Positions 13,520 to 19,574 of a stretch of 20,274 nucleotides of DNA are shown piece after piece. Numbering within the stretch: the stretch's first letter is position 1; each line of letters starts with the position of its first letter. The position numbers and the translations under genes were made by a program. This DNA is from JBBTXJ01 sp038061815 (GTDB lineage: Bacteria; Patescibacteriota; Patescibacteriia; Magasanikbacterales; JBBTXJ01), in the NCBI GenBank assembly GCA_038061815.1, contig JBBTYK010000014.1, forward strand, positions 1-20,274, in the 5' to 3' direction. The notes beneath the pieces were generated by a model. The model ran no database searches. It was not told the DNA's origin and saw nothing but the letters and a program-made list of their open reading frames with translations.

Positions 13520-16369
13520 ATGCCAGCCAAGAAGCCAACTTCTCCAAAACTCGCGCATGATGTATTGCGCATTCGCGGCGCGCGAGAACACAACTTGAAA
13601 AACGTCTCCATTGATTTGCCGAAAAATCAACTCGTGGTCATCACGGGTTTGTCGGGTTCGGGGAAATCATCGCTTGCGTTTGACACCATCTACGCGGAAG
13701 GACAGCGGCGCTATGCGGAATCGTTGTCTGCGTATGCGCGGCAGTTCATGGAGATGCGCGACAAACCGGACGTGGATGAGGTGCAGGGATTGTCGCCGAC
13801 CGTTGCGATTGACCAGCGCGCCGGCGCGAACAATCCGCGTTCAACCGTCGGCACAGTAACGGAAGTGTACGATTTATTGCGGTTGCTGTTTTCGCGTATC
13901 GGCATTCAGCAATGCCCGTTTTGTCATCTGCAGGTGAAACGGTATGGAGTGGGCGAGATTGTTGAAGAGCTTCGCGCGGCGGCGCGGAAGGAATCGGATT
14001 TGTATGTGTTGGCGCCGTTGTTTGAAGGCGTTATGATGAAGCCGCGCGAACTCTTGCAGCGTCTGGAGCGCACCGGATACGAACAGGTGCGCGTCAACGG
14101 CATGATTATGCCGCTCAAGCAGTTTGCAAAAGTGGCGACCGCGAGCGCGCGGTACACGGTGGAGCCCGTGACGCTCCACATTACCGACGTAAAACGGCAA
14201 GATATTTCGGGCGCAGTGGACGCGGCGCTTGAATTGGGGAACGGCACGCTGGTGTTGGTTGATATGCTGGAGGGCGACGAGCGTTTGTATTCCACCAAAG
14301 CGCGTTGCACGCAGTGCAATCGCACGTTTGACCCGGTGGAGCCGCGCTCGTTCAGTTTCAACAGTCCGTACGGCGCATGTCCGCGCTGCACCGGTCTCGG
14401 TATCACGCTTGATGTTGACCCGGAACTCGTCATTCCGAATCCGCGGCTCACGCTTGCGGAGGGCGCAATTCAGCCGTGGACGCGCATCACCGGGTCCAAC
14501 GACAAGTATCACAAATTGCTTGAAGCGGTGGCGCGCGATTGCGGATTTTCCGCGGATGTTGCCGTGCAGGATTTGTCCAAGCAGGTAATGGATATTATTT
14601 TTTACGGCACTGACGGAAAAACGCACCTCGTGGATGGGAAGCCCATGATTTTTGAAGGCGTCGTGCCGAATTTGACCCAGCGTCACGCCGAGACGGATTC
14701 GGATTACGTGCGCAAAGAAATTGAACAGTACATGCGCGAGCAGGTGTGTCCGATTTGCAGCGGGAAACGGTTGAAACAGGAGGCGCTGTCCGTGACGGTG
14801 TGGGGGATGTCCATTGCCGATGTCGTGCAGTTTTCGGTTGATGAGGCGGTGGTGTATTTTGAGCAGAAAGAAAAACAGAGCGGCCTTTCGCGGGGCGACG
14901 AGGTCGTTGCGCTGCCGATTGTCAAGGAAATGCTCGTGCGATTGCGCGACCTTTCGCAGGTGGGGTTGGGATATGTGCAGTTGGACCGTTCGGTGACGAG
15001 CTTGTCCGGCGGCGAGGCGCAGCGCGTGCGGTTGTCCACGCAACTGTCCACCGGTTTGACCGGCGTGATTTATGTGTTGGACGAGCCGTCCATCGGGCTG
15101 CATCCGGCTGACAACCAAAAATTGATTGACACGCTGAAACAGCTGCGCGACCTCGGCAACACCGTAATCGTGGTGGAACACGATGCCGCCATGATGAACG
15201 CCGCGGATTATTTGGTGGACGTGGGGCCGGGCGCCGGCAAGCACGGCGGAGAAATCATCGGACAAGGGACGCTCGCGCAATTTAAAAAACTCCACACCTC
15301 AACCGCGCAGTATCTCACCGGCAAGGAAGAAATTCCGGTGCCGAAAAAATATCGCAAAGGCAGCGGCAACAAATTGACGGTGCAAGGCGCCACCGCATTC
15401 AATTTGAAAAACATTGACGTATCGTTTCCGCTCGGCACGCTCACATGCGTGACCGGCGTATCGGGCTCCGGAAAATCCACGCTCGTGATTGACATTCTCG
15501 GCAAAGCGCTTGCCCAGCATTTTTATCGCGCAAAAGACGAGCCAGGCGCGCATAAGGCAATCAAGGGGCTTTCGTTGGTGGATAAAGTCATCACCATTGA
15601 CCAGTCGCCCATCGGCCGCACGCCGCGCTCAAACCCCGCGACGTACACCGGCGTGTTTACGCTGATTCGCGATGTGTACACCGAGGTGCAAGAAGCGCGG
15701 GCGCGCGGGTACGACGCCGGTAAATTCAGTTTTAACGTGAAGGGCGGCGGTCGATGCGAGGCGTGCGCGGGCGAGGGATACGTGCGCATCCCCATGCAGT
15801 TTTTGTCCGATGTGTTTGTGGAATGCGAGGCGTGCGAGGGCAAGCGGTACAATAAAGAAGCGCTTGAGATTCATTATCGCGGCAAGACAATCGCGGACGT
15901 GCTTGGGATGACGGTAGAAGAGGCGCGGCAGTTTTTCAGCGACACTACCGCAATAGTTGATAAATTGCGTTTGTTGGAAGAGGTGGGGTTGGGATACGTT
16001 GCGCTCGGGCAGCCGGCAACTACGTTGTCCGGCGGCGAGGCGCAGCGCGTGAAACTGGCAACGGAATTATCGCGGCGCGCAACCGGCAAAACGCTCTACA
16101 TTTTGGACGAACCGACCACCGGATTGCATTTTGACGACATCAAACGATTGCTTCATGTGCTTTACGCGCTCGTGGATAAAGGGAATACGGTCATTATCAT
16201 TGAACACAACATGGATGTGATAAAGTGCGCGGATTGGATTGTGGATTTGGGTCCCGAAGGCGGCAAACGCGGCGGCGAGGTGGTGGCCGAGGGAACGCCG
16301 TCCGAGCTCATGAAACAACGAGGAAGTCTTACGGGGAAATATTTGAAGGAAGCGCGGTTTTCTCTTTGA
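13520..16369 (+). CDS. uvrA: Excinuclease ABC subunit A
   Basis: A 949-residue UvrA, the damage-recognition ATPase of nucleotide excision repair that loads UvrB. The first Walker A, GLSGSGKSS, is at residues 43-51, followed by FDTIYAEGQRRYAESLSAYA. The zinc module is CTQCNRTFDPVEPRSFSFN...CPRC, and the first ABC signature is SLSGGEAQRVRLSTQLS with VLDEPSIGLHP. The second half has GVSGSGKSTLVIDIL, a zinc module CEAC...CEAC, LSGGEAQRVKLATELSRR and ILDEPTTGLHFDD. The length is normal and no defect is seen. The ATG at 13520 is chosen because homologues start near here and the -10 box is just upstream. The frame extends upstream to 13412, but only through the 3' end of the neighbouring gene. Its last 41 bases overlap the end of rplS on the other strand. 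Confidence 0.98.
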   Translation: MPAKKPTSPKLAHDVLRIRGAREHNLKNVSIDLPKNQLVVITGLSGSGKSSLAFDTIYAEGQRRYAESLSAYARQFMEMRDKPDVDEVQGLSPTVAIDQRAGANNPRSTVGTVTEVYDLLRLLFSRIGIQQCPFCHLQVKRYGVGEIVEELRAAARKESDLYVLAPLFEGVMMKPRELLQRLERTGYEQVRVNGMIMPLKQFAKVATASARYTVEPVTLHITDVKRQDISGAVDAALELGNGTLVLVDMLEGDERLYSTKARCTQCNRTFDPVEPRSFSFNSPYGACPRCTGLGITLDVDPELVIPNPRLTLAEGAIQPWTRITGSNDKYHKLLEAVARDCGFSADVAVQDLSKQVMDIIFYGTDGKTHLVDGKPMIFEGVVPNLTQRHAETDSDYVRKEIEQYMREQVCPICSGKRLKQEALSVTVWGMSIADVVQFSVDEAVVYFEQKEKQSGLSRGDEVVALPIVKEMLVRLRDLSQVGLGYVQLDRSVTSLSGGEAQRVRLSTQLSTGLTGVIYVLDEPSIGLHPADNQKLIDTLKQLRDLGNTVIVVEHDAAMMNAADYLVDVGPGAGKHGGEIIGQGTLAQFKKLHTSTAQYLTGKEEIPVPKKYRKGSGNKLTVQGATAFNLKNIDVSFPLGTLTCVTGVSGSGKSTLVIDILGKALAQHFYRAKDEPGAHKAIKGLSLVDKVITIDQSPIGRTPRSNPATYTGVFTLIRDVYTEVQEARARGYDAGKFSFNVKGGGRCEACAGEGYVRIPMQFLSDVFVECEACEGKRYNKEALEIHYRGKTIADVLGMTVEEARQFFSDTTAIVDKLRLLEEVGLGYVALGQPATTLSGGEAQRVKLATELSRRATGKTLYILDEPTTGLHFDDIKRLLHVLYALVDKGNTVIIIEHNMDVIKCADWIVDLGPEGGKRGGEVVAEGTPSELMKQRGSLTGKYLKEARFSL

Positions 16370-16679
16370 GCTGCCGCTTGAATTTCGGATTGCGGAGATA
16401 GCCGAGTTTCGCGCGATGAACGCGCAGTTCGCGCAGGACTTCAACGCGGTCAATAACCGGAGAAAATTTCGGGAAGATTTTTTCAACGCCGATGCCTTCC
16501 GAGGTTTTGCGCACCGTAAAGGTGGCACCCGGTTCGTTGCCATGCCGCACGGCGAGCACCATGCCCTCAAATACCTGAATGCGGTCTTTTTCTTCGCCCT
16601 TTTTGCCGATGTCTTTAATCTTCTGGTGCACGCGGACTATCATGCCCGGGCGGATGTCGAGTGTTTTGATGTCAGTCAT
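16329..16679 (-). CDS. rplS: 50S ribosomal protein L19
   Basis: A 116-residue protein matching L19: LDIRPGMIVRVHQKIKD, RIQVFEGMVLAVRHGNEPGA, TFTVRKTSEGIGVEKIFP and LRELRVHRAKLGYLRN. L19 sits at the interface of the 30S and 50S subunits. The ATG at 16679 is where homologues begin and lies nine bases after a -10 box. A frame extending to 16778 would cross the promoter and the end of the upstream gene. The C-terminal tail (TALPSNISP) is encoded in DNA shared with the end of uvrA on the other strand, so the last 13 codons and the stop of this gene overlap uvrA. Confidence 0.95.
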   Translation of the reverse strand: MTDIKTLDIRPGMIVRVHQKIKDIGKKGEEKDRIQVFEGMVLAVRHGNEPGATFTVRKTSEGIGVEKIFPKFSPVIDRVEVLRELRVHRAKLGYLRNPKFKRQLKEKTALPSNISP

Positions 16680-16688
16680 ACGGGGATT

Positions 16689-16717
16689 ATGATAACTGAA
16701 CGCGGCGGCGGTGTCAA
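16689..16717 (-). promoter_or_regulatory. Promoter of rplS
   Basis: Minus-strand TTGACA (16712-16717), a 17-base spacer and TATCAT (16689-16694). The -35 overlaps the stop codon of the kinase gene. Transcription should begin two to three bases before the ATG, so this message too should be leaderless. Confidence 0.75.
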
Positions 16718-17247
16718 GCGGGGAGCGTCCGGCGGATGCGCGCCACCACTTGCTTGGGCGGGAGCGCGGTTGTGTCAAGAGTCAGGTTGTAGTTTTTAGG
16801 GTCATCAAATTGTACCCCGTACCATTTGCGATAGCGTGTGTTGTCTGATGCCACGCGTGAGCGAATCTGCGCGACCATGTCTTCCACCGTCGCCGCGTGT
16901 TGTTCATCCGGCCGCTGTTTTTTGAAGATGCGGCGCGCGCCCTCCTCAATCTTCACCGTCAGAAATACTTTGAAAGATTGCGGGACGCAATACCACGAGA
17001 GCCGGCCGTCAATCACGAAATTATCTTCGGTCTGCCCTAATTTTTTTTGGTACTCATCCACTTCGCGGTCCGTCCACTCTTCGGATTCGCCCAGTTTGTT
17101 CAACTCGTCAAGTTTCATGCCGCGTTCCAGCGCCATCTTGCCGCGCAGGTCGCCCATGGAATAAAAACGATAGCCGAGCTGTTTGGCGAGTATTTTTCCG
17201 ACCGTGGATTTTCCCGACCCGGGCATGCCGGAAATGGTGATAATCAT
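16714..17247 (-). CDS. Cytidylate-kinase-like nucleotide kinase
   Basis: A 177-residue P-loop kinase with Walker A GMPGSGKST at residues 7-15. Then come YRFYSMGDLRGKMALERGMK, EWTDREVDEYQKKLGQ and a NFVIDGRLSWYCVP segment, with an Arg-rich lid region RRIFKKQRP. The order (start IITISGMPGSGKST, a short substrate region and the IDGRL strand) resembles the small archaeal-type CMP kinases more than the longer bacterial Cmk. The likely reaction is phosphate transfer from ATP to CMP or dCMP, but other nucleoside monophosphate kinases are possible. The start ATG overlaps the stop of rluD as ATGA, so translation is probably coupled. The stop codon lies in the -35 of rplS. Confidence 0.75.
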   Translation of the reverse strand: MIITISGMPGSGKSTVGKILAKQLGYRFYSMGDLRGKMALERGMKLDELNKLGESEEWTDREVDEYQKKLGQTEDNFVIDGRLSWYCVPQSFKVFLTVKIEEGARRIFKKQRPDEQHAATVEDMVAQIRSRVASDNTRYRKWYGVQFDDPKNYNLTLDTTALPPKQVVARIRRTLPA

Positions 17248-18236
17248 ACTTTTGGTTTGAGCGTTTTGAGGAATGCTTGCAGCGCCTCGGGCAATTCGCT
17301 GTGATAGGCGACCATGGTATCCGAGAGATTCGTAAATCGTAAGGTCAGCGCGTGCAAAAACAGTCGGCCGAGCGCGGCGTCCAATTTTCGTTTGTCTTTT
17401 TTATTAAAGTAGAGCGGGTCGCCCACCAGCGGATAGCCGAGCGCAAAAAAGTGTACGCGGATTTGGTGCGTACGGCCGGTTTTAGGAATGATATGGAGCA
17501 GAGTAGCGCTGGTGTATCGTTGTATCACGCGGTATTCCGTAGCCGCTTCTTTGCCGCCTTGCGATATGGGCCGCGCGGCCATGCGCGCTTCTTGCGTGCT
17601 TCGCATGATTGGGAACGTAATGTCGCCTATGTCGGTTTCCAGCACGCCGTGCGCGAGCGCGTAGTATTCTTTATAGACGGCGTGATTTATGAATTGGCGT
17701 TTCAGATGTTCAAACATGTGTTGCGTGCGCGCGATAACCATGAGACCGGATGCGTCTTTGTCCAGCCGATGCACAATGCCCGGACGGACGTCCGGTTTGT
17801 CGCCCACCGCGGCGCATTCCGGGTAGCGTTCGCGGAGCCAGTCGGCGAGGGTGTAGTTGCTGTGCCCTGAGCGCAGTCGAAGGGCCGAGCCCTGTCGAAG
17901 GGCATCCGGATGCACCAACATCTTGGCCGGTTTTTCAATAACAACATAATCCGGTTCTTCGGCGATGACACGGATGGCGAAGGCCATACCGTCATTCTGG
18001 AGTCCGCCTGGGCGGACGATAGAATCCATAGGGCCAGGCGTTAACGATACCGCCTCCACCCGGTCATCTTTTTTTAACAAATAATGCGGCACCGTCATTG
18101 CCGCGCTGTTCACTGTAACGCCGCCGCCCCTAATCCATTTTTGCACCTGCGCGCGCGGCGTTTGGCACTGTTCGGCCAAAAATTTGTCCAGCCGTTGCCC
18201 GGCCTGCGATTCTATGATAAGAAAGGTTGCCTGCAT
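17244..18236 (-). CDS. rluD: RluD-family 23S rRNA pseudouridine synthase with two in-frame repeat insertions
   Basis: A 330-residue pseudouridine synthase of the RluA/RluD type. The S4 RNA-binding domain is at about residues 13-60 (QRLDKFLAEQCQTPRAQVQK). The catalytic block RPGIVHRLDKDASGLMVIAR has the catalytic Asp159, and downstream come YKEYYALAHG, PKTGRTHQIRVHF and PLVGDPLY. The enzyme would isomerise uridines in 23S rRNA; the exact site cannot be told from sequence. Two palindromic repeats are translated within it: residues 70-82 in the linker after the S4 domain and residues 111-127 just after KMLVHP, where relatives are shorter. The frame is intact across both. ATG at 18236 is chosen because TATACT lies six bases upstream. 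The longer frame would run across tRNA-Ile. Confidence 0.93.
   Translation of the reverse strand: MQATFLIIESQAGQRLDKFLAEQCQTPRAQVQKWIRGGGVTVNSAAMTVPHYLLKKDDRVEAVSLTPGPMDSIVRPGGLQNDGMAFAIRVIAEEPDYVVIEKPAKMLVHPDALRQGSALRLRSGHSNYTLADWLRERYPECAAVGDKPDVRPGIVHRLDKDASGLMVIARTQHMFEHLKRQFINHAVYKEYYALAHGVLETDIGDITFPIMRSTQEARMAARPISQGGKEAATEYRVIQRYTSATLLHIIPKTGRTHQIRVHFFALGYPLVGDPLYFNKKDKRKLDAALGRLFLHALTLRFTNLSDTMVAYHSELPEALQAFLKTLKPKV
17863..17904. repeat. Palindromic repeat B inside rluD
   Basis: Two related units stand in tandem on the plus strand: TGCCCTGAGCGCAGTCGAAGGGC (17863-17885), folding through GCCCT/AGGGC, and CGAGCCCTGTCGAAGGGCA (17886-17904), folding through GCCCT/AGGGC again. The sequence resembles the widespread CCCTTCGAC...CTCAGGG intergenic repeats. 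Here it encodes DALRQGSALRLRSGH of the pseudouridine synthase without a stop. Confidence 0.8.
17991..18028 (+). repeat. Palindromic repeat A, copy inside rluD
   Basis: GTCATTCTGGAGTCC, a GCC-tg-GGC hairpin tip, then GACGATAGAATCCA. The flanks are identical to the trpS copy, but the stem is GTCCGCC/GGCGGAC instead of GTCCCGC/GCGGGAC. Relative to the host gene it is in the opposite orientation to the trpS copy, so it is read as DSIVRPGGLQND. Confidence 0.85.
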
Positions 18237-18242
18237 GGGGAG

Positions 18243-18251
18243 AGTATAACA
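18243..18251 (-). promoter_or_regulatory. Extended -10 promoter of the rluD operon
   Basis: TGT-TATACT on the minus strand, with the hexamer at 18243-18248, six bases before the rluD ATG. No good -35 is seen. It implies a leaderless message. Confidence 0.6.
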
Positions 18252-18255
18252 CCCC

Positions 18256-18284
18256 TTGAAAAAATACCAAAAATGCGCTATAGT
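18256..18284 (+). promoter_or_regulatory. Promoter of tRNA-Ile
   Basis: TTGAAA (18256-18261), a 17-base spacer and TATAGT (18279-18284). The -10 ends 18 bases before the mature tRNA, so a short 5' leader would be cut by RNase P. Confidence 0.75.
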
Positions 18285-18302
18285 GTTGGTGGTTTCCATA
18301 AT

Positions 18303-18374
18303 GGGCGCGTAGCTCAATGGTAGAGCAGACGTCTTATACACGTCTGGTTCTTGGTCCGAATCCAAGCGCGCCCA
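18303..18374 (+). tRNA. tRNA-Ile (anticodon UAU)
   Basis: A 72-nt cloverleaf. The acceptor GGGCGCG pairs with CGCGCCC, and the D arm is GCTC...GAGC. The anticodon stem GACGT/ACGTC encloses the loop CTTATAC, and the T arm is CTTGG-TCCGAAT-CCAAG. Discriminator A is at 18374, and CCA is not encoded. Placing U33 gives anticodon TAT, reading AUA. The C29-G41 and U12-A23 pairs agree with isoleucine identity. Most bacteria read AUA with a CAU tRNA modified by TilS, so this form is uncommon. Confidence 0.9.
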
Positions 18375-18428
18375 CAACACTTGACTTCTCGGATTTTTTG
18401 TATTAGTGTGGTAGCAAGGAGGTGTCAC

Positions 18429-18728
18429 ATGGGTTGGCTACTCACCAAGCTTCGCGGTTTGGTCAGTCGCGATTTCCGCATGCGTGAGGCGTGCGAACGT
18501 CTGTCACCAGTACAGCAGGCGTTTGTTCGGCAGCTTGATGATGCCGCAAGCAGTTTCCGGCGTTGGATGGATAGTTCGGGTGAGGTGTTGGGGGAATCGG
18601 GGATGCACCTTGAGATCATGCAACGCGCCGCTGCCGCACGGGATAAGCGGAATGCGCTTGTTCAGCAATGCGCCTCCGCGGGCATATCAGGGGAGTTGAT
18701 TGACTACTTTGGCGATCTCGCCCGATGA
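18429..18728 (+). CDS. Small hypothetical protein
   Basis: A 99-residue protein starting MGWLLTKLRGLVSRDFRM, rich in Arg, Ala and Glu and probably mostly helical. It has no membrane helix, signal peptide or motif that I recognise. The start is well supported: AAGGAGG (18416-18422) lies six bases before the ATG, one of the strongest ribosome sites in the window. A longer frame from 18351 would begin inside the tRNA. A weak TTGACT/TAGTGT pair (18381-18386 and 18404-18409) could be a promoter, or the gene could be read through from tRNA-Ile. It ends in its own terminator region. Confidence 0.65.
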   Translation: MGWLLTKLRGLVSRDFRMREACERLSPVQQAFVRQLDDAASSFRRWMDSSGEVLGESGMHLEIMQRAAAARDKRNALVQQCASAGISGELIDYFGDLAR

Positions 18729-18823
18729 AGCGTGGTTCGCCGTCTGCAGTGTGAAGTGCTCATCCATTGTTTTGACCCGGAAACGGGTTCCTACTGTCGG
18801 GGCTAGCTCGTCCGATGCTCACG
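18729..18823 (+). other. 3' untranslated stretch with a GNRA-capped hairpin
   Basis: No gene is seen. A short stem ACCCG/CGGGT closed by a GAAA tetraloop lies at 18775-18788, ahead of the terminator. It may only stabilise the 3' end of the transcript. Confidence 0.4.
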
Positions 18824-18858
18824 CCGAGCATTCGTCTTGCACGAAGCTCGGTTTTTTT
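18824..18858 (+). terminator. Rho-independent terminator of the small hypothetical gene
   Basis: CCGAGC and TTCGT (18824-18835) pair with ACGAA and GCTCGG (18841-18851) around a five-base loop, with one bulged A. T7 follows at 18852-18858. The T-tract runs into TATACC (18858-18863), which could be the -10 of the next gene, eight bases before its ATG. Confidence 0.85.
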
Positions 18859-18871
18859 ATACCATAACCCC

Positions 18872-19185
18872 ATGGAAGTACGATTTTTCGATAAAAATCT
18901 TGAGCGTTTTATTCAAACACTCGAAAAGCCAACCATCGCAAAAGTTTTGCGCGCAGTGGATCTTCTGGCAGAATTTGAACATCGCCTAAACATGCCTCAC
19001 AGCAAGCATCTTTGGGGGCGGCTGTTTGAGTTACGTATAAAGGGACAACAGGAGGTTCGCATTATTTATGCGTTTCATGGTGGCACAGCATTGCTGCTTC
19101 ACGGTTTTTAAAGAAATCACAGAGTACGCCGAGAAAAGATATCGAAATAGCTCGCAAGAGGGTCGCTTCTCTTGACAGACTATAA
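18872..19185 (+). pseudogene. higB: RelE/HigB-like toxin with a frameshift near its C-terminus
   Basis: ATG at 18872 opens 79 residues (MEVRFFDKNLERFIQTLEKP, then HLWGRLFELRIKGQQEVRII and ALLLHGF) typical of HigB/RelE-superfamily mRNA interferases of toxin-antitoxin pairs. The frame stops at TAA 19109-19111, right after HGF. In the -1 frame the sequence continues at 19108 as LKKSQSTPRKDIEIARKRVA and ends at 19183-19185, which is the normal C-terminus of this family. One base is missing from a run of T (19105-19109): with six T the gene would code for about 104 residues. It could be a true inactivating mutation, an assembly error in a homopolymer, or slippage on TTT-TAA. The matching antitoxin gene follows. 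Confidence 0.75.
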
Positions 19186-19200
19186 CACATACGTTATACT
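19172..19200 (+). promoter_or_regulatory. Promoter of the antitoxin gene with overlapping operator
   Basis: TTGACA (19172-19177), a 17-base spacer and TATACT (19195-19200). The inverted repeat TATAAC-acatac-GTTATA (19181-19198) covers the spacer and the -10, and ACTATAAC recurs at 19179-19186 and 19198-19205. This is where a HigA-type antitoxin would bind to repress itself. The -35 lies inside the 3' end of the original toxin frame. Confidence 0.7.
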
Positions 19201-19208
19201 ATAACCAT

Positions 19209-19481
19209 ATGGAATCCTACAAAAAATTCAAAGCGCAGGTGTTAAAGGACCCTGAAATACGCAAGGCCTACGATGGGCTTGGTCCTGAATTTGAGATAAT
19301 ACGAGCATTGATAGGCAAGCGTCTTAGAAAAGGATTGACCCAGACGGCGCTTGCGCGGAAATTGGGGATGAAACAGTCAGCAATCGCACGTCTTGAGTCA
19401 GGTACCGCTAATCCTACTATAGGGTCATTACAGAAAGTTGCTCACGCGCTTGATGCAAAACTCACCGTTGCTATTAGATAG
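19209..19481 (+). CDS. higA: HigA-like helix-turn-helix antitoxin (XRE family)
   Basis: A 90-residue protein. The N-terminal MESYKKFKAQVLKDPEIRKA and FEIIRALIGKRLRKGLTQ lead into an XRE-type helix-turn-helix: TQTALARKLGMKQSAIARLESGTANPTIGSLQKV (residues 44-77), with a C-terminal DAKLTVAI strand. This is the usual partner of HigB/RelE toxins in toxin-first operons. It would bind the toxin and repress the locus. It has its own promoter inside the toxin gene, so it can be made even though the toxin frame is broken. The -10 ends eight bases before the ATG, again with no Shine-Dalgarno. AUA codons are common here compared with neighbouring housekeeping genes, which may point to acquisition. Confidence 0.9.
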   Translation: MESYKKFKAQVLKDPEIRKAYDGLGPEFEIIRALIGKRLRKGLTQTALARKLGMKQSAIARLESGTANPTIGSLQKVAHALDAKLTVAIR

Positions 19482-19562
19482 ATGCCTTCACGCCCGAAGA
19501 AAATTTTTGCATTTCAAAAAACCGTGTGGAATTTTTATCGCGCGACGGGGCGGGAAATATAG
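19482..19562 (+). pseudogene. 26-codon stub resembling the N-terminus of MutY
   Basis: ATG directly after the antitoxin stop opens MPSRPKKIFAFQKTVWNFYR followed by ATGREI and a TAG at 19560-19562. The FQKTVWNFYR..GRE pattern resembles the first helix of A/G-specific adenine glycosylases, which continue with LPWR; here the frame ends instead. It could be the stub of a deleted mutY gene or a chance small frame. The evidence is one short motif from memory. Confidence 0.35.
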
Positions 19563-19568
19563 TATAGT
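19563..19568 (+). promoter_or_regulatory. -10 box of pcm
   Basis: TATAGT six bases before the pcm ATG, within the run TATAGTATAGT (19558-19568). No clear -35 is seen. The message should be leaderless. Confidence 0.5.
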
Positions 19569-19574
19569 GTAATC

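Noticed and set aside
13874..15295. Long open frame of 473 codons on the minus strand across uvrA
   Set aside because: It lies opposite an unmistakable uvrA, is rich in His and Arg as antisense frames of GC-rich genes are, and has no promoter or recognisable domain.
18303..18428. N-terminal extensions of rluD (minus, to 18428) and of the small hypothetical (plus, from 18351)
   Set aside because: Both would be translated across the tRNA-Ile gene. Each has a much better supported start outside it.
18303..18428. Integrated element with an attachment site at tRNA-Ile
   Set aside because: No integrase gene is present and no repeat of the tRNA 3' end was found downstream in the window.
19103..19113. 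Programmed -1 frameshift as the normal way to make the toxin
   Set aside because: The run TTTTTA is one T short of a standard TTTTTTA slippery heptamer, and no strong downstream stem was noticed. A simple one-base loss is the more economical explanation.
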